From the NCBI GenBank assembly GCA_036645955.1, contig JAVXND010000001.1, positions 97,811 to 161,810 on the forward strand: a stretch of 64,000 nt of DNA, in the 5' to 3' direction. Within the stretch, counting starts at the first letter, position 1. Each line of letters starts with the position of its first letter. The notes beneath the pieces were generated by a model, which worked only from the letters and a program-made list of their open reading frames with translations, was not told where the DNA came from and ran no database searches. Of the stretch, positions 34,105-43,185 are shown in pieces. The stretch comes from Limiplasma sp036645955 (lineage in GTDB: Bacteria > Bacillota > Clostridia > Christensenellales > Aristaeellaceae). The position numbers were made by a program, and so were the translations under genes.

Positions 34105-35229
34105 TTAATTGCCGAAAATATCCTTCAGCTTTTCCCCAAAGGTCTTGCGGCTTTCGTATTCTTTGTCGCCCAGGGTTTGTTCAAATTGACGCAGCAAATC
34201 CTTTTGCTTTTCCGTCAGCTTTTTAGGCACTTCCACAATCACCCTCAAAATGAGGTCGCCCTTCACGCCCGTTTTCAGCGAAGGAATGCCGTGCCCCTTC
34301 AGGCGGTACTCCGTACCCGTTTGTGTGCCCTCAGAAATGTGCTGCTTCACGGGTTTTTCCAATGTGGGAATATCCAAATCCGCGCCTAAAGCCGCCTGTG
34401 TCATGCTGATGGGCATATCCAAAAGTATGTTGTTACCGTCCCGTTTAAAGAGCTTGTGCGGCTTGACCGATACGGTGATGTACAAATCTCCCGCAGGCCC
34501 CCCGCGCTGACCCGGTTCGCCCTCGTTGCGCTTGACAAGGCTCACGCCGTCTTGAATGCCTGCCGGAATGCGAACCGTAAGCGTGCGCTTTTTGCGCGTA
34601 TGCCCGCTGCCGCTGCAGCTTGAGCACTTGTCCTTAATGATCTTGCCTTCGCCCTGGCAGGTGGGGCAGGTTCTGACCGTAACCATGAACCCGCCGCCCG
34701 CACGCACTTGACCCGAGCCTTTGCAGGTGGGGCAGGTTTGGGGCTGTGTGCCGGGCTTTGCGCCCGTGCCGCCGCAAGCATCGCAATGTTCGTTGCGGAA
34801 AAAGTCAATCGTCTTTTCACAGCCAAAGGCCGCTTCCTCAAATGAAATGGAAATGCGGTGCTGCAAATCATTGCCTTGCACAGGTCCGTTGCGCCGTGCG
34901 GAGCCGCCCATGCCGCCGCCGCCAAAAAAGGTATCAAAAATGCTTTCAAAGCCGCCCGAACCGCCAAAGCCGTTAAAATCAAACCCACCCGCACCGCCGC
35001 CCATGGGCGGTCCATCAAAGCCGAACTGATCATAACGCGCGCGCTTTTCGCTGTCGCTTAACACCTCATTGGCCTCGTTAAGCTCCTTGAAACGCTCCTC
35101 CGCCGTTTTGTCATGCGGGTGCAGATCAGGGTGGCACTCCTTGGCCTTTTTGCGGTACGCGCTCTTGATGTCGACATCCGTCGCATTCTTTGGGATGCCC
35201 AGCACCTCGTAATAATCACGCTTTGCCAA
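34105..35229 (-). CDS. dnaJ: chaperone DnaJ
   Basis: A 374-residue Hsp40 that activates DnaK. The J domain has HPD in ECHPDLHPHD at about residue 33. A Gly/Phe-rich linker (GGAGGFDFNGFGG) follows, then four zinc-finger repeats CDACGGTG, CPTCKGSG, CPTCQGEG, CSSCSGSG, and the C-terminal substrate-binding domains. The start is TTG at 35229 with AGGTGAG upstream. It follows dnaK by 38 bases. Confidence 0.96.
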   Translation of the reverse strand: MAKRDYYEVLGIPKNATDVDIKSAYRKKAKECHPDLHPHDKTAEERFKELNEANEVLSDSEKRARYDQFGFDGPPMGGGAGGFDFNGFGGSGGFESIFDTFFGGGGMGGSARRNGPVQGNDLQHRISISFEEAAFGCEKTIDFFRNEHCDACGGTGAKPGTQPQTCPTCKGSGQVRAGGGFMVTVRTCPTCQGEGKIIKDKCSSCSGSGHTRKKRTLTVRIPAGIQDGVSLVKRNEGEPGQRGGPAGDLYITVSVKPHKLFKRDGNNILLDMPISMTQAALGADLDIPTLEKPVKQHISEGTQTGTEYRLKGHGIPSLKTGVKGDLILRVIVEVPKKLTEKQKDLLRQFEQTLGDKEYESRKTFGEKLKDIFGN

Positions 35230-35267
35230 AAGCTCACCTACTTACCTAAAATCGAATATCCGATTGT

Positions 35268-37091
35268 TTACTTTACTTCTGCATCAGCGTCAATGGTGCC
35301 GTCGTCATTTTCCTGCGGGCCTTCGCCGCCAGCCTCGGGGCCGCCCTCTTGGTTGCCGCCCTCCTGCTGGTAGAGCTTGCCAAAAATCTGGTACACCTTC
35401 TGCGACATGGCTTCCATGCTGGTCTTGATTTCTTCGCTGTTGGCGCGCTCACGCACAGCCTTAAACTCCGTAATCTCGTGCTGTACGGTTTCTTTATCCT
35501 CTGCGGAAAGCTTCTCGCCGTTTTCACGCAATTGCTTTTCCAGCTCATAAATCAAGGTGTCGGCATGGTTCTGCACTTCAACGTCTTCCTTGTTTTTCTT
35601 GTCCTGCTCGGCAAACTGCTCCGCTTCCTTCACGCGCTGGTTGATCTCTTCCTCGCTCATGTTGGTGGAAGCGGTGATGGTGATCTTTTGCTCGTTGTTG
35701 GTGCCCTTATCCTTTGCGGAAACATTCACAATGCCGTTGCGGTCAATGTTGAAGGTAACCTCGATCTGCGGCACGCCGCGTGAGGCGGCAGGAATGCCCG
35801 TGAGCTGGAAGCGGCCCAAGGTTTTGTTGTCATAAGCCATGGGGCGCTCGCCCTGCAGTACGTGAATTTCCACCGCGGTTTGACCGTCTGCGGCTGTGGA
35901 AAACACCTGCGACTTGGAGGTGGGGATGGTGGTGTTGCGCTCAATCAGCTTTGTGAAAATATGTCCCTCGGTTTCAAGACCCAAGGATAGGGGCGTTACA
36001 TCCAACAGCAGTACGTCCTTCACTTCGCCGCCCAAAACGCCTGCTTGAATGGCCGCGCCGATGGCTACGCACTCGTCGGGGTTAATGCCCTTGAAGGGGT
36101 CTGCGTTTGTAATCTTCTTCACAGCCGTCTGCACAGCGGGAATGCGCGTGGAACCGCCAACCAAAATAACCTTGTCAATTTGTGCGGCCGTCAGGTTCGC
36201 ATCCTTGAGCGCCTTGTTCATGGGCTCGATGGTCTTTTCCACCAAATCCGCGGTGAGCTCGTCAAACTTGGCGCGGGTAAGCGTCATGTCCAAATGCTTG
36301 GGGCCTGCCGCATCGCTGGTAATAAAGGGCAGGTTGATGTTGGTGCTCATCACGCCTGAAAGGTCAATCTTTGCCTTCTCGGAAGCTTCCTTTAAGCGCT
36401 GATACGCCATTTTGTCCTGCTTGAGGTCAATGCCGGATTCCTTTTTGTAGCTGTCAGCCACATAGTTGATGATGCGCTCGTCAAAGTCGTCGCCGCCCAA
36501 ACGGTTATTGCCGCTGGTGGAAAGCACTTCAAACACGCCGTCGCCAATTTCCAGCAGGCTTACGTCAAAGGTACCGCCGCCCAAGTCATAAACCAAAATC
36601 TTCTGGCTGCCTTCTTTGTCAAGGCCATAAGCCAAGGAAGCGGCCGTAGGCTCGTTGATAATGCGCAGTACCTCAAGGCCTGCAATGCGTCCCGCGTCCT
36701 TGGTGGCTTGGCGTTGGCTGTCGCTGAAGTATGCGGGCGTGGTGATCACAGCCTGCGTAACGGTTTCGCCCAAATAAGCCTCTGCATCCGCCTTGAGCTT
36801 TTGAAGAATCATGGCGCTGATTTCCTGCGGGGTATAGTCCTTGCTATCAATGCTTACTTTAAAGCCAGTGCCCATTTCGCGCTTGATGGAGCTAACGGTG
36901 CGCTCGGGGTTGGTAATGGCTTGACGCTTTGCAATCTGGCCAACCAGACGCTCGCCGTCCTTTGTAAAAGCTACAACAGAGGGCGTGGTACGCGCGCCTT
37001 CAGCGTTGGGGATTACGACCGACTCGCCGCCTTCCATAACGGCTACGCAGCTATTGGTGGTACCTAAGTCAATACCGATGATTTTAGACAT
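35268..37091 (-). CDS. dnaK: chaperone DnaK (Hsp70)
   Basis: A 607-residue Hsp70. The ATPase domain begins KIIGIDLGTTNSCVAVMEGG, with YDLGGGTFDVSLLEI and ILVGGSTRIPAVQ. The substrate-binding domain begins near DVTPLSLGLETEGHIF. The C-terminus is acidic with a Gly/Glu-rich tail. ATG at 37091 has GGAGGAAAC upstream; an in-frame start 18 bases earlier is not supported. Confidence 0.97.
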   Translation of the reverse strand: MSKIIGIDLGTTNSCVAVMEGGESVVIPNAEGARTTPSVVAFTKDGERLVGQIAKRQAITNPERTVSSIKREMGTGFKVSIDSKDYTPQEISAMILQKLKADAEAYLGETVTQAVITTPAYFSDSQRQATKDAGRIAGLEVLRIINEPTAASLAYGLDKEGSQKILVYDLGGGTFDVSLLEIGDGVFEVLSTSGNNRLGGDDFDERIINYVADSYKKESGIDLKQDKMAYQRLKEASEKAKIDLSGVMSTNINLPFITSDAAGPKHLDMTLTRAKFDELTADLVEKTIEPMNKALKDANLTAAQIDKVILVGGSTRIPAVQTAVKKITNADPFKGINPDECVAIGAAIQAGVLGGEVKDVLLLDVTPLSLGLETEGHIFTKLIERNTTIPTSKSQVFSTAADGQTAVEIHVLQGERPMAYDNKTLGRFQLTGIPAASRGVPQIEVTFNIDRNGIVNVSAKDKGTNNEQKITITASTNMSEEEINQRVKEAEQFAEQDKKNKEDVEVQNHADTLIYELEKQLRENGEKLSAEDKETVQHEITEFKAVRERANSEEIKTSMEAMSQKVYQIFGKLYQQEGGNQEGGPEAGGEGPQENDDGTIDADAEVK

Positions 37092-37175
37092 AATATGTTT
37101 CCTCCTCAAAATTAGTTGCGGTTACCCGCTACGAAATTGCTATAGGAAGTGGGCAAGCCCACGGATCCTCGTTGA

Positions 37176-37817
37176 TTATTCGGGCACTACCTTCACCATT
37201 GCGTGGCGAAGCACCATGCCCTCCATTTGATAGCCCTTTTGAAATACCTCGCAAACGGTTCCGGGCTCCCCATCCTCTGGTACGCCCTGCATCACGGCAT
37301 TTTCAAGGTTGGGGTCAAACAGCTCACCCTTGCGGTTAATGGTGGTAATGCCGCGCTTTTCAAATACCTCGCAAAGCTGGCGGCAAACCATTTCGATTCC
37401 CTCCTTGAGCGATGCGTCGGAGCTTTCTGCCGCGGCTGCAATGGCGCGCTCGAGGTTGTCGATCACGGGTAAAATGGTGGTGGCAAAAGTGCGTGTACCG
37501 TCATCAAAGGCTTCCTTGCGAACGTTTTGATTGCGGCGGCGGAAATTGTCAAAATCCGCTTGCACCCGCTGTGCCATGGCTAAGTATTCCTCTTGCTTGG
37601 CAACGGCGGCAGTCAATGCCTCTGCGGCCTGTGCCGCTTGGGTTTCTTGAACAAGCTCATCCTTGGCGGCTTCAGCCGCGGCTTCCGTATCTGCTGTGTC
37701 CGCTATTTCTGCACCCAACACGTCTGCGGCTTCCGCGTCGGTTTGGCTTTGCGGCTCCTGTTGAATGTTTTGCATCGTGTCCTGTTCCCCTCTTTGCTGC
37801 CTCTTTTTCTTGGCCAA
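37176..37817 (-). CDS. grpE: nucleotide exchange factor GrpE
   Basis: A 213-residue DnaK cochaperone. A long Glu/Ala-rich N-terminal region (to about residue 75) precedes the coiled coil and the conserved RVQADFDNFRRRNQ. The C-terminal beta domain carries VCEVFQKGYQMEGMVLRHAMVKVV. The TTG at 37817 is chosen because AAGGAG lies 8 bases upstream; a GTG three codons earlier overlaps that site and cannot use it. Confidence 0.93.
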   Translation of the reverse strand: MAKKKRQQRGEQDTMQNIQQEPQSQTDAEAADVLGAEIADTADTEAAAEAAKDELVQETQAAQAAEALTAAVAKQEEYLAMAQRVQADFDNFRRRNQNVRKEAFDDGTRTFATTILPVIDNLERAIAAAAESSDASLKEGIEMVCRQLCEVFEKRGITTINRKGELFDPNLENAVMQGVPEDGEPGTVCEVFQKGYQMEGMVLRHAMVKVVPE

Positions 37818-37822
37818 AATGT

Positions 37823-38851
37823 TCACTCCTTATCCTGCATGAGCAGGTCGGTCAATTGCTTGCCAATTGTGCCCAAAACGCTCAGCACATGCTCATAATG
37901 CATTCTTGTGGGGCCGATGACCCCAATGGTGCCCTGCGTATTGTCGCTCAAGCAGTAGCTGGCCGTTACCAAAGAGCAATCCGCAAACTCGGGTATGCCC
38001 GTTTCAGCGCCAATTCTTACCGTAAAGGCCATTTCCCCATTGGCCTCTAAGAGCTTGAGCAGTTGATCCTTGGTTTCCAGCACATTGAGGAAGCCCTTGA
38101 CCTTTTCCACATCGCTATATTCGGGGAAATTCATGATGTTGCTTGTCCCGCCAAGCGCCAGCTTGGTTTGCGAGCCTTGGTGTTCCACCTCGCCAAGAAA
38201 ATCAGCGATGCTTTCCAGCACGCGCTCATTGGTGCGAAACTTGCTTGTTGCACCGCCTAGCAGGGCTTGCGCCTCCGCAAGCGTACACCCGTTCAAGCGC
38301 TCCGTAAGGGTTCTGCTGATGGCATAAAGCGCATCCGCGTCCATTTCCGCGCTCACACGGATCACGGAATCGCGCATAATGCCCCCCTCTGTTACAATCA
38401 CCACCAAGGCGCTCGTGTTGCTCACGGGAACCAGCTGAAGGTTCCTGATGCGCTGCTCCGCGCCTTTTGGGCTCATGACCAAGGAGGTGTAATGCGTAAG
38501 CCCCGATAGCACCTGCGCCGCGCAGGAAATCACTTCTTCCATTTGCCTTGCGCGTTTCCCGAAGTAATTTTTGACAACGGCCGCATCTGTGTTGCTGATA
38601 GCGCCCTTGGCCAAAAGCTGATCCACATAGAGCCGATAAGCCTTTGCGCTTGGGATGCGCCCCGCGCTCACATGCGGCTGATCCAAATAGCCCAGCTCCT
38701 CCAAATCGCTCATTTCATTGCGGATGGTTGCGGAGCTTAAACCCATTTCATATTTTTTGGAAATGGTTCGGCTGCCCACGGGGATCGCCGTCAAAATATA
38801 GTCGTCGATAATCGCCTGCAAAATGCGAAACTTGCGTGTATCCATGCTCAT
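37823..38851 (-). CDS. hrcA: heat-inducible transcription repressor HrcA
   Basis: A 342-residue repressor that binds CIRCE and, with GroEL, represses the dnaK and groE operons. The N-terminal winged helix includes VGSRTISKKYEMGLSSATIRNEMSDLEELGYLDQPHVSAGRIPS, the family signature. The C-terminal part has the IGPTRMHYEHVLSVLGTI segment. It is the first gene of the heat-shock operon and autoregulated by the CIRCE directly upstream. Confidence 0.96.
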   Translation of the reverse strand: MSMDTRKFRILQAIIDDYILTAIPVGSRTISKKYEMGLSSATIRNEMSDLEELGYLDQPHVSAGRIPSAKAYRLYVDQLLAKGAISNTDAAVVKNYFGKRARQMEEVISCAAQVLSGLTHYTSLVMSPKGAEQRIRNLQLVPVSNTSALVVIVTEGGIMRDSVIRVSAEMDADALYAISRTLTERLNGCTLAEAQALLGGATSKFRTNERVLESIADFLGEVEHQGSQTKLALGGTSNIMNFPEYSDVEKVKGFLNVLETKDQLLKLLEANGEMAFTVRIGAETGIPEFADCSLVTASYCLSDNTQGTIGVIGPTRMHYEHVLSVLGTIGKQLTDLLMQDKE

Positions 38852-38903
38852 TTGACCGTCCCCGCCTTCCCTGCTGAAATGAACCCTTTGCGCTGTTGGG
38901 CTG

Positions 38904-38930
38904 TTAGCACTCGCAATGGTTGAGTGCTAA
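38904..38930. promoter_or_regulatory. CIRCE operator
   Basis: TTAGCACTC (38904-38912), a 9-base spacer and GAGTGCTAA (38922-38930) match the CIRCE consensus at every position. It lies just downstream of the hrcA promoter, spanning the expected transcription start and early leader. Confidence 0.98.
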
Positions 38931-38939
38931 CACATGCAT

Positions 38940-38968
38940 ATCATATGCCAGCCCTCCCATTTTGTCAA
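38940..38968 (-). promoter_or_regulatory. sigma-A-type promoter of the hrcA operon
   Basis: On the minus strand TTGACA (38963-38968), a 17-base spacer and TATGAT (38940-38945). The predicted start falls next to CIRCE. Confidence 0.92.
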
Positions 38969-39036
38969 GCGCTTTTGCGATTTTCCAATTCGAATTAAAG
39001 GATTGTTCATAATAGTGTTCCATTTTGTGAGGCTTA

Positions 39037-40206
39037 TCATTTCATCAGCCGCAGCAGCACATCGTTTTGCATCTCCAAGCCCCGTGCCGTAAGCGTGAAG
39101 CGCCCATCTCCGCGCCAAAGGGCAAGCCCGTCCGCCACCAAGCCCTCCAGCACGCCGCCGTAAGCACTTTGCAGGGTTTTGCCAAAGGTATGCAAAAAAT
39201 CCGCCTCGCTTACGCCCGCCGTCATGCGCAAACCAAGCATCATGGTTTCAAACATCGCCTCCTGCGCACCGATGTGCTCCTCCTGCGCAATGGGCAGCTT
39301 GTCCTCGTGCAATGCGGTCAAATACGTGTGCATATCACAGGTGTTGGCGCGGCGAAGGCGCAGGGCAGGCTCTGCCGCCTCCGCGTTTTCCGGCGGGAGC
39401 ATGCTGTGTGCCGCCAGCCCCAAGCCCAAGTACCATGCGCCCTGCCAGTAGCCCATGTTATGCTTGCACGCATAGCCCTGCTTTGCAAAGTTGCTCACCT
39501 CGTATTGCTGATAGCCCCGCGCATTCAACCCTTCAATGCCGCGTGCAAACATTTCGCCCGCCAAGTCATCCTCGGGCATCGTCACGGTTCCGCGCTCTAC
39601 CATGTCAAAAAGCGGCGTTTTTTCTTCCAATATTAAGCTGTAAGCAGAAATATGCTCGGGCTGTAATGCGCTTACCGTTTCAATGCTTTCCAAATAATCG
39701 GCAAGCGATTGTCCCGGCAGGCCAAACATCAAGTCCGTATTGAGATTGTGAATGCCGCAGTGCCTTGCAAGCGCCACGGCCTGCTCCGCCTGCTCAAAGG
39801 TATGAATCCGCCCGATGGCCTTAAGCAAATGGTTCTGCGTTGCCTGTACCCCAAGAGATAGGCGGTTTAAGCCCTGCTCGCTCAGCACGTTCAGCCATTC
39901 CTCGCTGAGCGTGCCGGGGTTAGCCTCCGATGTAAACTCCGCAAAGGGCAGCCATTCAAACGCCTCATGCAGTGCCTTGAGCACCCTTCGCATCTCCTGA
40001 GGCGGCACAATCGAAGGGGTGCCGCCGCCCAAAAAAACGGTGCTGATCTGCGCGCCCGCGTAGCGCTTGCCCATCAGCCTCACTTCTTTTTCAAGCGCCT
40101 CACAATAAGCCGATACCTGTTCCTTAGGCATAGCGGCGGACTGAAAATCGCAATATAAACATTTGCATTTACAAAACGGGAAATGGAGATATAATTGTAG
40201 TATCAA
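39037..40206 (-). CDS. hemW: HemW, radical-SAM heme chaperone
   Basis: A 389-residue radical-SAM protein of the HemN/HemW family. The cluster motif is CKCKCLYC (CxxxCxxC within HFPFCKCKCLYCDF) near residue 12, without the extra Cys that marks true HemN. GGGTPSIVP and ISAYSLILEEKTPLF are typical. The start is TTG at 40206 with GAGGAGG upstream. HemW carries heme for insertion rather than oxidising coproporphyrinogen. It precedes hrcA as in Bacillus. Confidence 0.9.
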   Translation of the reverse strand: MILQLYLHFPFCKCKCLYCDFQSAAMPKEQVSAYCEALEKEVRLMGKRYAGAQISTVFLGGGTPSIVPPQEMRRVLKALHEAFEWLPFAEFTSEANPGTLSEEWLNVLSEQGLNRLSLGVQATQNHLLKAIGRIHTFEQAEQAVALARHCGIHNLNTDLMFGLPGQSLADYLESIETVSALQPEHISAYSLILEEKTPLFDMVERGTVTMPEDDLAGEMFARGIEGLNARGYQQYEVSNFAKQGYACKHNMGYWQGAWYLGLGLAAHSMLPPENAEAAEPALRLRRANTCDMHTYLTALHEDKLPIAQEEHIGAQEAMFETMMLGLRMTAGVSEADFLHTFGKTLQSAYGGVLEGLVADGLALWRGDGRFTLTARGLEMQNDVLLRLMK

Positions 40207-40259
40207 ATCGTGCCAACCTCCTCGGTGCGATTATATCACATATTCAAGGGGGCGACCAT

Positions 40260-40619
40260 ATGGCGCAGGTGGAAAGTTGGTTTGATCTGCTGGTTCGGTT
40301 TTGCATTCTTCTCATTGAATTGGCAGGCATCATTGTCATCTTCACAAGCATGATCCGAGGGCTGATCGGCTTCATCAAAAAGCGTGAGGACACGCGTATT
40401 CAGCTTGCGCAGGGCATTATGCTGGGGCTTGAATTCAAAATCGGCAGTGAAGTGCTTCGCTCGGTCATTGTCAGCGGCTGGAACGAGCTGGGAACGCTTG
40501 CGGCAGTGATTCTGCTGAGGAGCCTGTTAACGCTTCTTTTGCATTGGGAAATCGGCGTGGAGGAAAAGCGTCAGCATTCAAAGGCAAAGCTTGAAGAAAA
40601 TGCTTCTCCAAAAGCCTAG
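40260..40619 (+). CDS. DUF1622 membrane protein
   Basis: A 119-residue protein with two hydrophobic segments (about 10-37 and 73-95) and a charged, Lys/Glu-rich tail. The segment RIQLAQGIMLGLEFKIGSEVLRSVI is the DUF1622 signature. RBS AAGGGGGCGA precedes the ATG. It is divergent from hemW. Its stop codon overlaps that of the convergent spoIIIAH gene. Function is not known. Confidence 0.8.
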   Translation: MAQVESWFDLLVRFCILLIELAGIIVIFTSMIRGLIGFIKKREDTRIQLAQGIMLGLEFKIGSEVLRSVIVSGWNELGTLAAVILLRSLLTLLLHWEIGVEEKRQHSKAKLEENASPKA

Positions 40620-41173
40620 CCTTCCTCGCCCATCATAATGCGAATGTTTTCCACACCAATATCCGTATGCGCCGCGCAGAGGGAAAGAATGGTCACCCTT
40701 TGCTCATCGTTTAATTTTTCGTTGGCAACCATAACGGTTAGCGCCCCGTTTTGAAGCAAAACCACGCATGGCTTAAAGCCCGCTTGCAGCAGTGCTTCTT
40801 CAATGCCCAGCTCGCTTTGGTGCTCGCTCACCATCTGCGTAAGGCGTGCGCTGGCATGTGCGCGTGTTTCCGCATCCTCCGCGCCGCTTTCAATCAGTGC
40901 CGTCAAGGTTTGAACATCCTTATCATAAGCCAATTCGCGTGCGCTTCGCCCCGTGGTGGGCATGGGTGAAGCGGCGGCTTTTTGCGTTTGCGCCGTTGGC
41001 TTTGGTTGCGGCGTTTTTTCATCGGGTGCCGCGTTTTTTTGCCAAATCAATAATCCAGCCGTTATCACCAGCGCAAGCAATAGCGCCGCCCGCATGTAGG
41101 AGCCGATCCTGTTTGCCTTGTCTTTTTTGTTTGTGCCCTTGCAAAATGGGGTTGTCTGTTGGTTGTTCATCAT
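40616..41173 (-). CDS. spoIIIAH: stage III sporulation protein AH
   Basis: A 185-residue mother-cell protein. A basic N-terminus precedes one membrane helix (about 27-45), then a Pro/Thr-rich linker and an extracytoplasmic domain ending MVANEKLNDEQRVTILSLCAAHTDIGVENIRIMMG, the SpoIIIAH ring-forming domain. It joins forespore SpoIIQ to make the channel between the two cells. It is the last gene of the operon, and its start overlaps spoIIIAG (ATGA). Confidence 0.88.
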   Translation of the reverse strand: MMNNQQTTPFCKGTNKKDKANRIGSYMRAALLLALVITAGLLIWQKNAAPDEKTPQPKPTAQTQKAAASPMPTTGRSARELAYDKDVQTLTALIESGAEDAETRAHASARLTQMVSEHQSELGIEEALLQAGFKPCVVLLQNGALTVMVANEKLNDEQRVTILSLCAAHTDIGVENIRIMMGEEG

Positions 41174-41544
41174 CTTTCTTCCTCCATTACAAATACATCC
41201 ACTGCCGACTCTGGCAACCCAAGCAACGTTTTAACCGCGCGAATGAGGTTGAGCCTCACCGCCAGGTCTTCCGCGCCCTGTGCCACCACCACCGCGCCCG
41301 TTGGTTTTTGAGAAGCATTTTCCATAAACGCGCCGCTTTGCTGTTGCTCGTAAAACAGCGCAACCTCCACCCTTCCTGCGCCAGCCATTGCGCTTAGCAC
41401 CTCCGCTATGCGCTTTTCTTGACTGCCCGCCGTGCTTGCGCCCGTACCGCCCCCCCGCAGTGCAAGCAACAAGCCCACAAGCACAAAAAGCGCCAGCGCA
41501 AGCCACAGCCATTGCTTGCCGCCTTTGAATCCACTGAGATTCAT
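41170..41544 (-). CDS. spoIIIAG: stage III sporulation protein AG
   Basis: A 124-residue protein, shorter than the Bacillus form. One membrane helix (about 12-30), then a domain with RIAEVLSAMAGAGRVEVALFYE and GAVVVAQGAEDLAVRLNLIRAVKTLLGLPESAVDVFVME, the conserved ring-building motif. Start and stop overlap neighbours by 4 bases on both sides. Confidence 0.88.
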   Translation of the reverse strand: MNLSGFKGGKQWLWLALALFVLVGLLLALRGGGTGASTAGSQEKRIAEVLSAMAGAGRVEVALFYEQQQSGAFMENASQKPTGAVVVAQGAEDLAVRLNLIRAVKTLLGLPESAVDVFVMEEER

Positions 41545-42032
41545 TCATCCATCGCTCCATCCATCGGCGCTTTGAGCCACACCTCTGAAAGGTTTGCTTT
41601 CAGCTGCTCGGCAATTACCTCCGCCACCTCCTCCCGCGTAAGAAGCGGAGGCGGAGCGCTTCCCTGCGGCGCGTTCAAGCACAGCTCCACATGATCCAGC
41701 GCCCCATTTTCCCGCAGATAAACCGCCGCAGTCGCCGCATAGCCCGCCTTTTTGGCCAAGCGTACACAAAAGCTCTCCGCATTGTTTGCAAGTGCCGTTA
41801 ACGCGTGTTGCGCATAGCTAAGCGTACTCACCGTTTGGGTTTCAGCCGCCAAGGTTGGCAAAGCGGCCGTTCCCGTTTGAATCAATCCGTGAAGCGCGGT
41901 GAGCAAAGCGGCCATCACCAGCACGCTCACCGTCATGCGCACCATTTTTTGCTGTTTCCCATCGGGCAGCAGCAGTTCGCAAAAGGACCAAAGCATGGAA
42001 AGCACCGCCAGCTGTCTGACAAAAGCGTTCAT
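41541..42032 (-). CDS. spoIIIAF: stage III sporulation protein AF
   Basis: A 163-residue protein with two N-terminal helices (about 5-22 and 33-55) and a soluble domain that shares the ring-building-like C-terminus. ATG at 42032 has AAAGGGG 8 bases upstream; a GTG three codons earlier is a weaker choice. It follows spoIIIAE by 13 bases. Confidence 0.85.
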   Translation of the reverse strand: MNAFVRQLAVLSMLWSFCELLLPDGKQQKMVRMTVSVLVMAALLTALHGLIQTGTAALPTLAAETQTVSTLSYAQHALTALANNAESFCVRLAKKAGYAATAAVYLRENGALDHVELCLNAPQGSAPPPLLTREEVAEVIAEQLKANLSEVWLKAPMDGAMDE

Positions 42033-42045
42033 CCCCCGCACCCCT

Positions 42046-43185
42046 TTATCTGAGCATCACCGTCAGGTTCCCCACCGTCAACAGCTGTGCCACCAGCAGA
42101 ATAAACATTGCGCCCACGCTCATTTGGATAATGAGCAGGAGGGAAAACACATCCGCATAATCCCCAATACAGCGGCAAAGCGAATTGTCGGACATAGGCT
42201 CAAGCAACGCGGCGGTTGCTCTATACAGAAACAGGGTTGCCACCGTGCGAAGCAGAGGCATCATCAGCTTGCCCAGCAGTAACAGCAGTCCCAGCACGCC
42301 CACCGCATTTTGAATCAGCAAGGAACAGCCCACAAGCGTATCCACCGTATCGGCAAACATGCCTCCCACAATGGGAATAAAGTTATCCATCGCGTATTTC
42401 GCCGTGCGAATGCTCACGCCGTCCACCGCCGCCGCACCCATGCCCTGCACGGTCATCACGCCAATAAACACCGTTAAGCCCAGCCCTAAGGTCCAGTTTG
42501 CCACTTGCCGAAACAAACGGCATAGCTTGGATACGCGCAGGCTTTCGCTCATGCCCCCCACCATGGTAAGCGTGGCAACGCTGATGGCAAAGGGCATGGT
42601 CACATGCTGTACAAGCGTGGTCATGGTGCCCGCCGCCGCCATAACGGCAGGTTGATAAAAAGCGGAGCTTGCCGTACCGCCCACCGCCGCCAGCAAAGTC
42701 ACCATCAGCGGAAAAATTCCTTGCATCAGCCCCGACATTTCCGATATGGCTTGGTTGGAAAGCGCCACATGTTCATGCATGTCTGCCACCAAAAAGCCCA
42801 TGGTCATCAGCAGGCCTGCATACCGCGCCGCTTTGCCGCTTGCGTTTTTGGGGGCATGGAGCTGTTCCGCCGCCGCCACAAGCAAGGCAGGAGCCATGAG
42901 CCGCGTCATGCGCCACAGGCTTTGCGTAAATACGCCCGCAAGCTGTGCCCACAGCCACGCAAGCACCTGCTGACCCGTAAGCACCGCCTTGCCGCTTGCA
43001 AGCGCCGTAAGCAACGAGCCCGCATCGCCGTCCAGCCATTCGTTTTCACTCACCGCTTTGCTCAGCATGTCTAAATCCAGCGAGCTGATGGCCTCTGAAA
43101 CGGCTTGAGGCAGTGCTTCCGCCAGCACGGGCAAAGGCGCAAGCAGGCATGCGCCCAGAAAAAGAAGCGCCGCAAAGCGTTTCAT
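42046..43185 (-). CDS. spoIIIAE: stage III sporulation protein AE
   Basis: A 379-residue integral membrane protein with a signal-like N-terminus (ending LPVLAEA) and about eight helices. VGGMFADTVDTLVGCSLLIQNAVG and GLGLTVFIGVMTVQGMGAAAVDGVSIRTAKYAMDNFIP are strongly conserved in SpoIIIAE. It is a channel or exporter component of the feeding-tube complex. It overlaps spoIIIAD by 4 bases. Confidence 0.93.
   Translation of the reverse strand: MKRFAALLFLGACLLAPLPVLAEALPQAVSEAISSLDLDMLSKAVSENEWLDGDAGSLLTALASGKAVLTGQQVLAWLWAQLAGVFTQSLWRMTRLMAPALLVAAAEQLHAPKNASGKAARYAGLLMTMGFLVADMHEHVALSNQAISEMSGLMQGIFPLMVTLLAAVGGTASSAFYQPAVMAAAGTMTTLVQHVTMPFAISVATLTMVGGMSESLRVSKLCRLFRQVANWTLGLGLTVFIGVMTVQGMGAAAVDGVSIRTAKYAMDNFIPIVGGMFADTVDTLVGCSLLIQNAVGVLGLLLLLGKLMMPLLRTVATLFLYRATAALLEPMSDNSLCRCIGDYADVFSLLLIIQMSVGAMFILLVAQLLTVGNLTVMLR

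Noticed and set aside
37818..37826. GTG start for GrpE
   Set aside because: It overlaps the AAGGAG ribosome-binding site itself. The TTG at 37817 has ideal spacing.
40616..41544. Possible frameshift in spoIIIAG because it is short
   Set aside because: The membrane helix and conserved C-terminal domain are continuous and the 4-base overlaps with both neighbours are intact, so the short length is natural.
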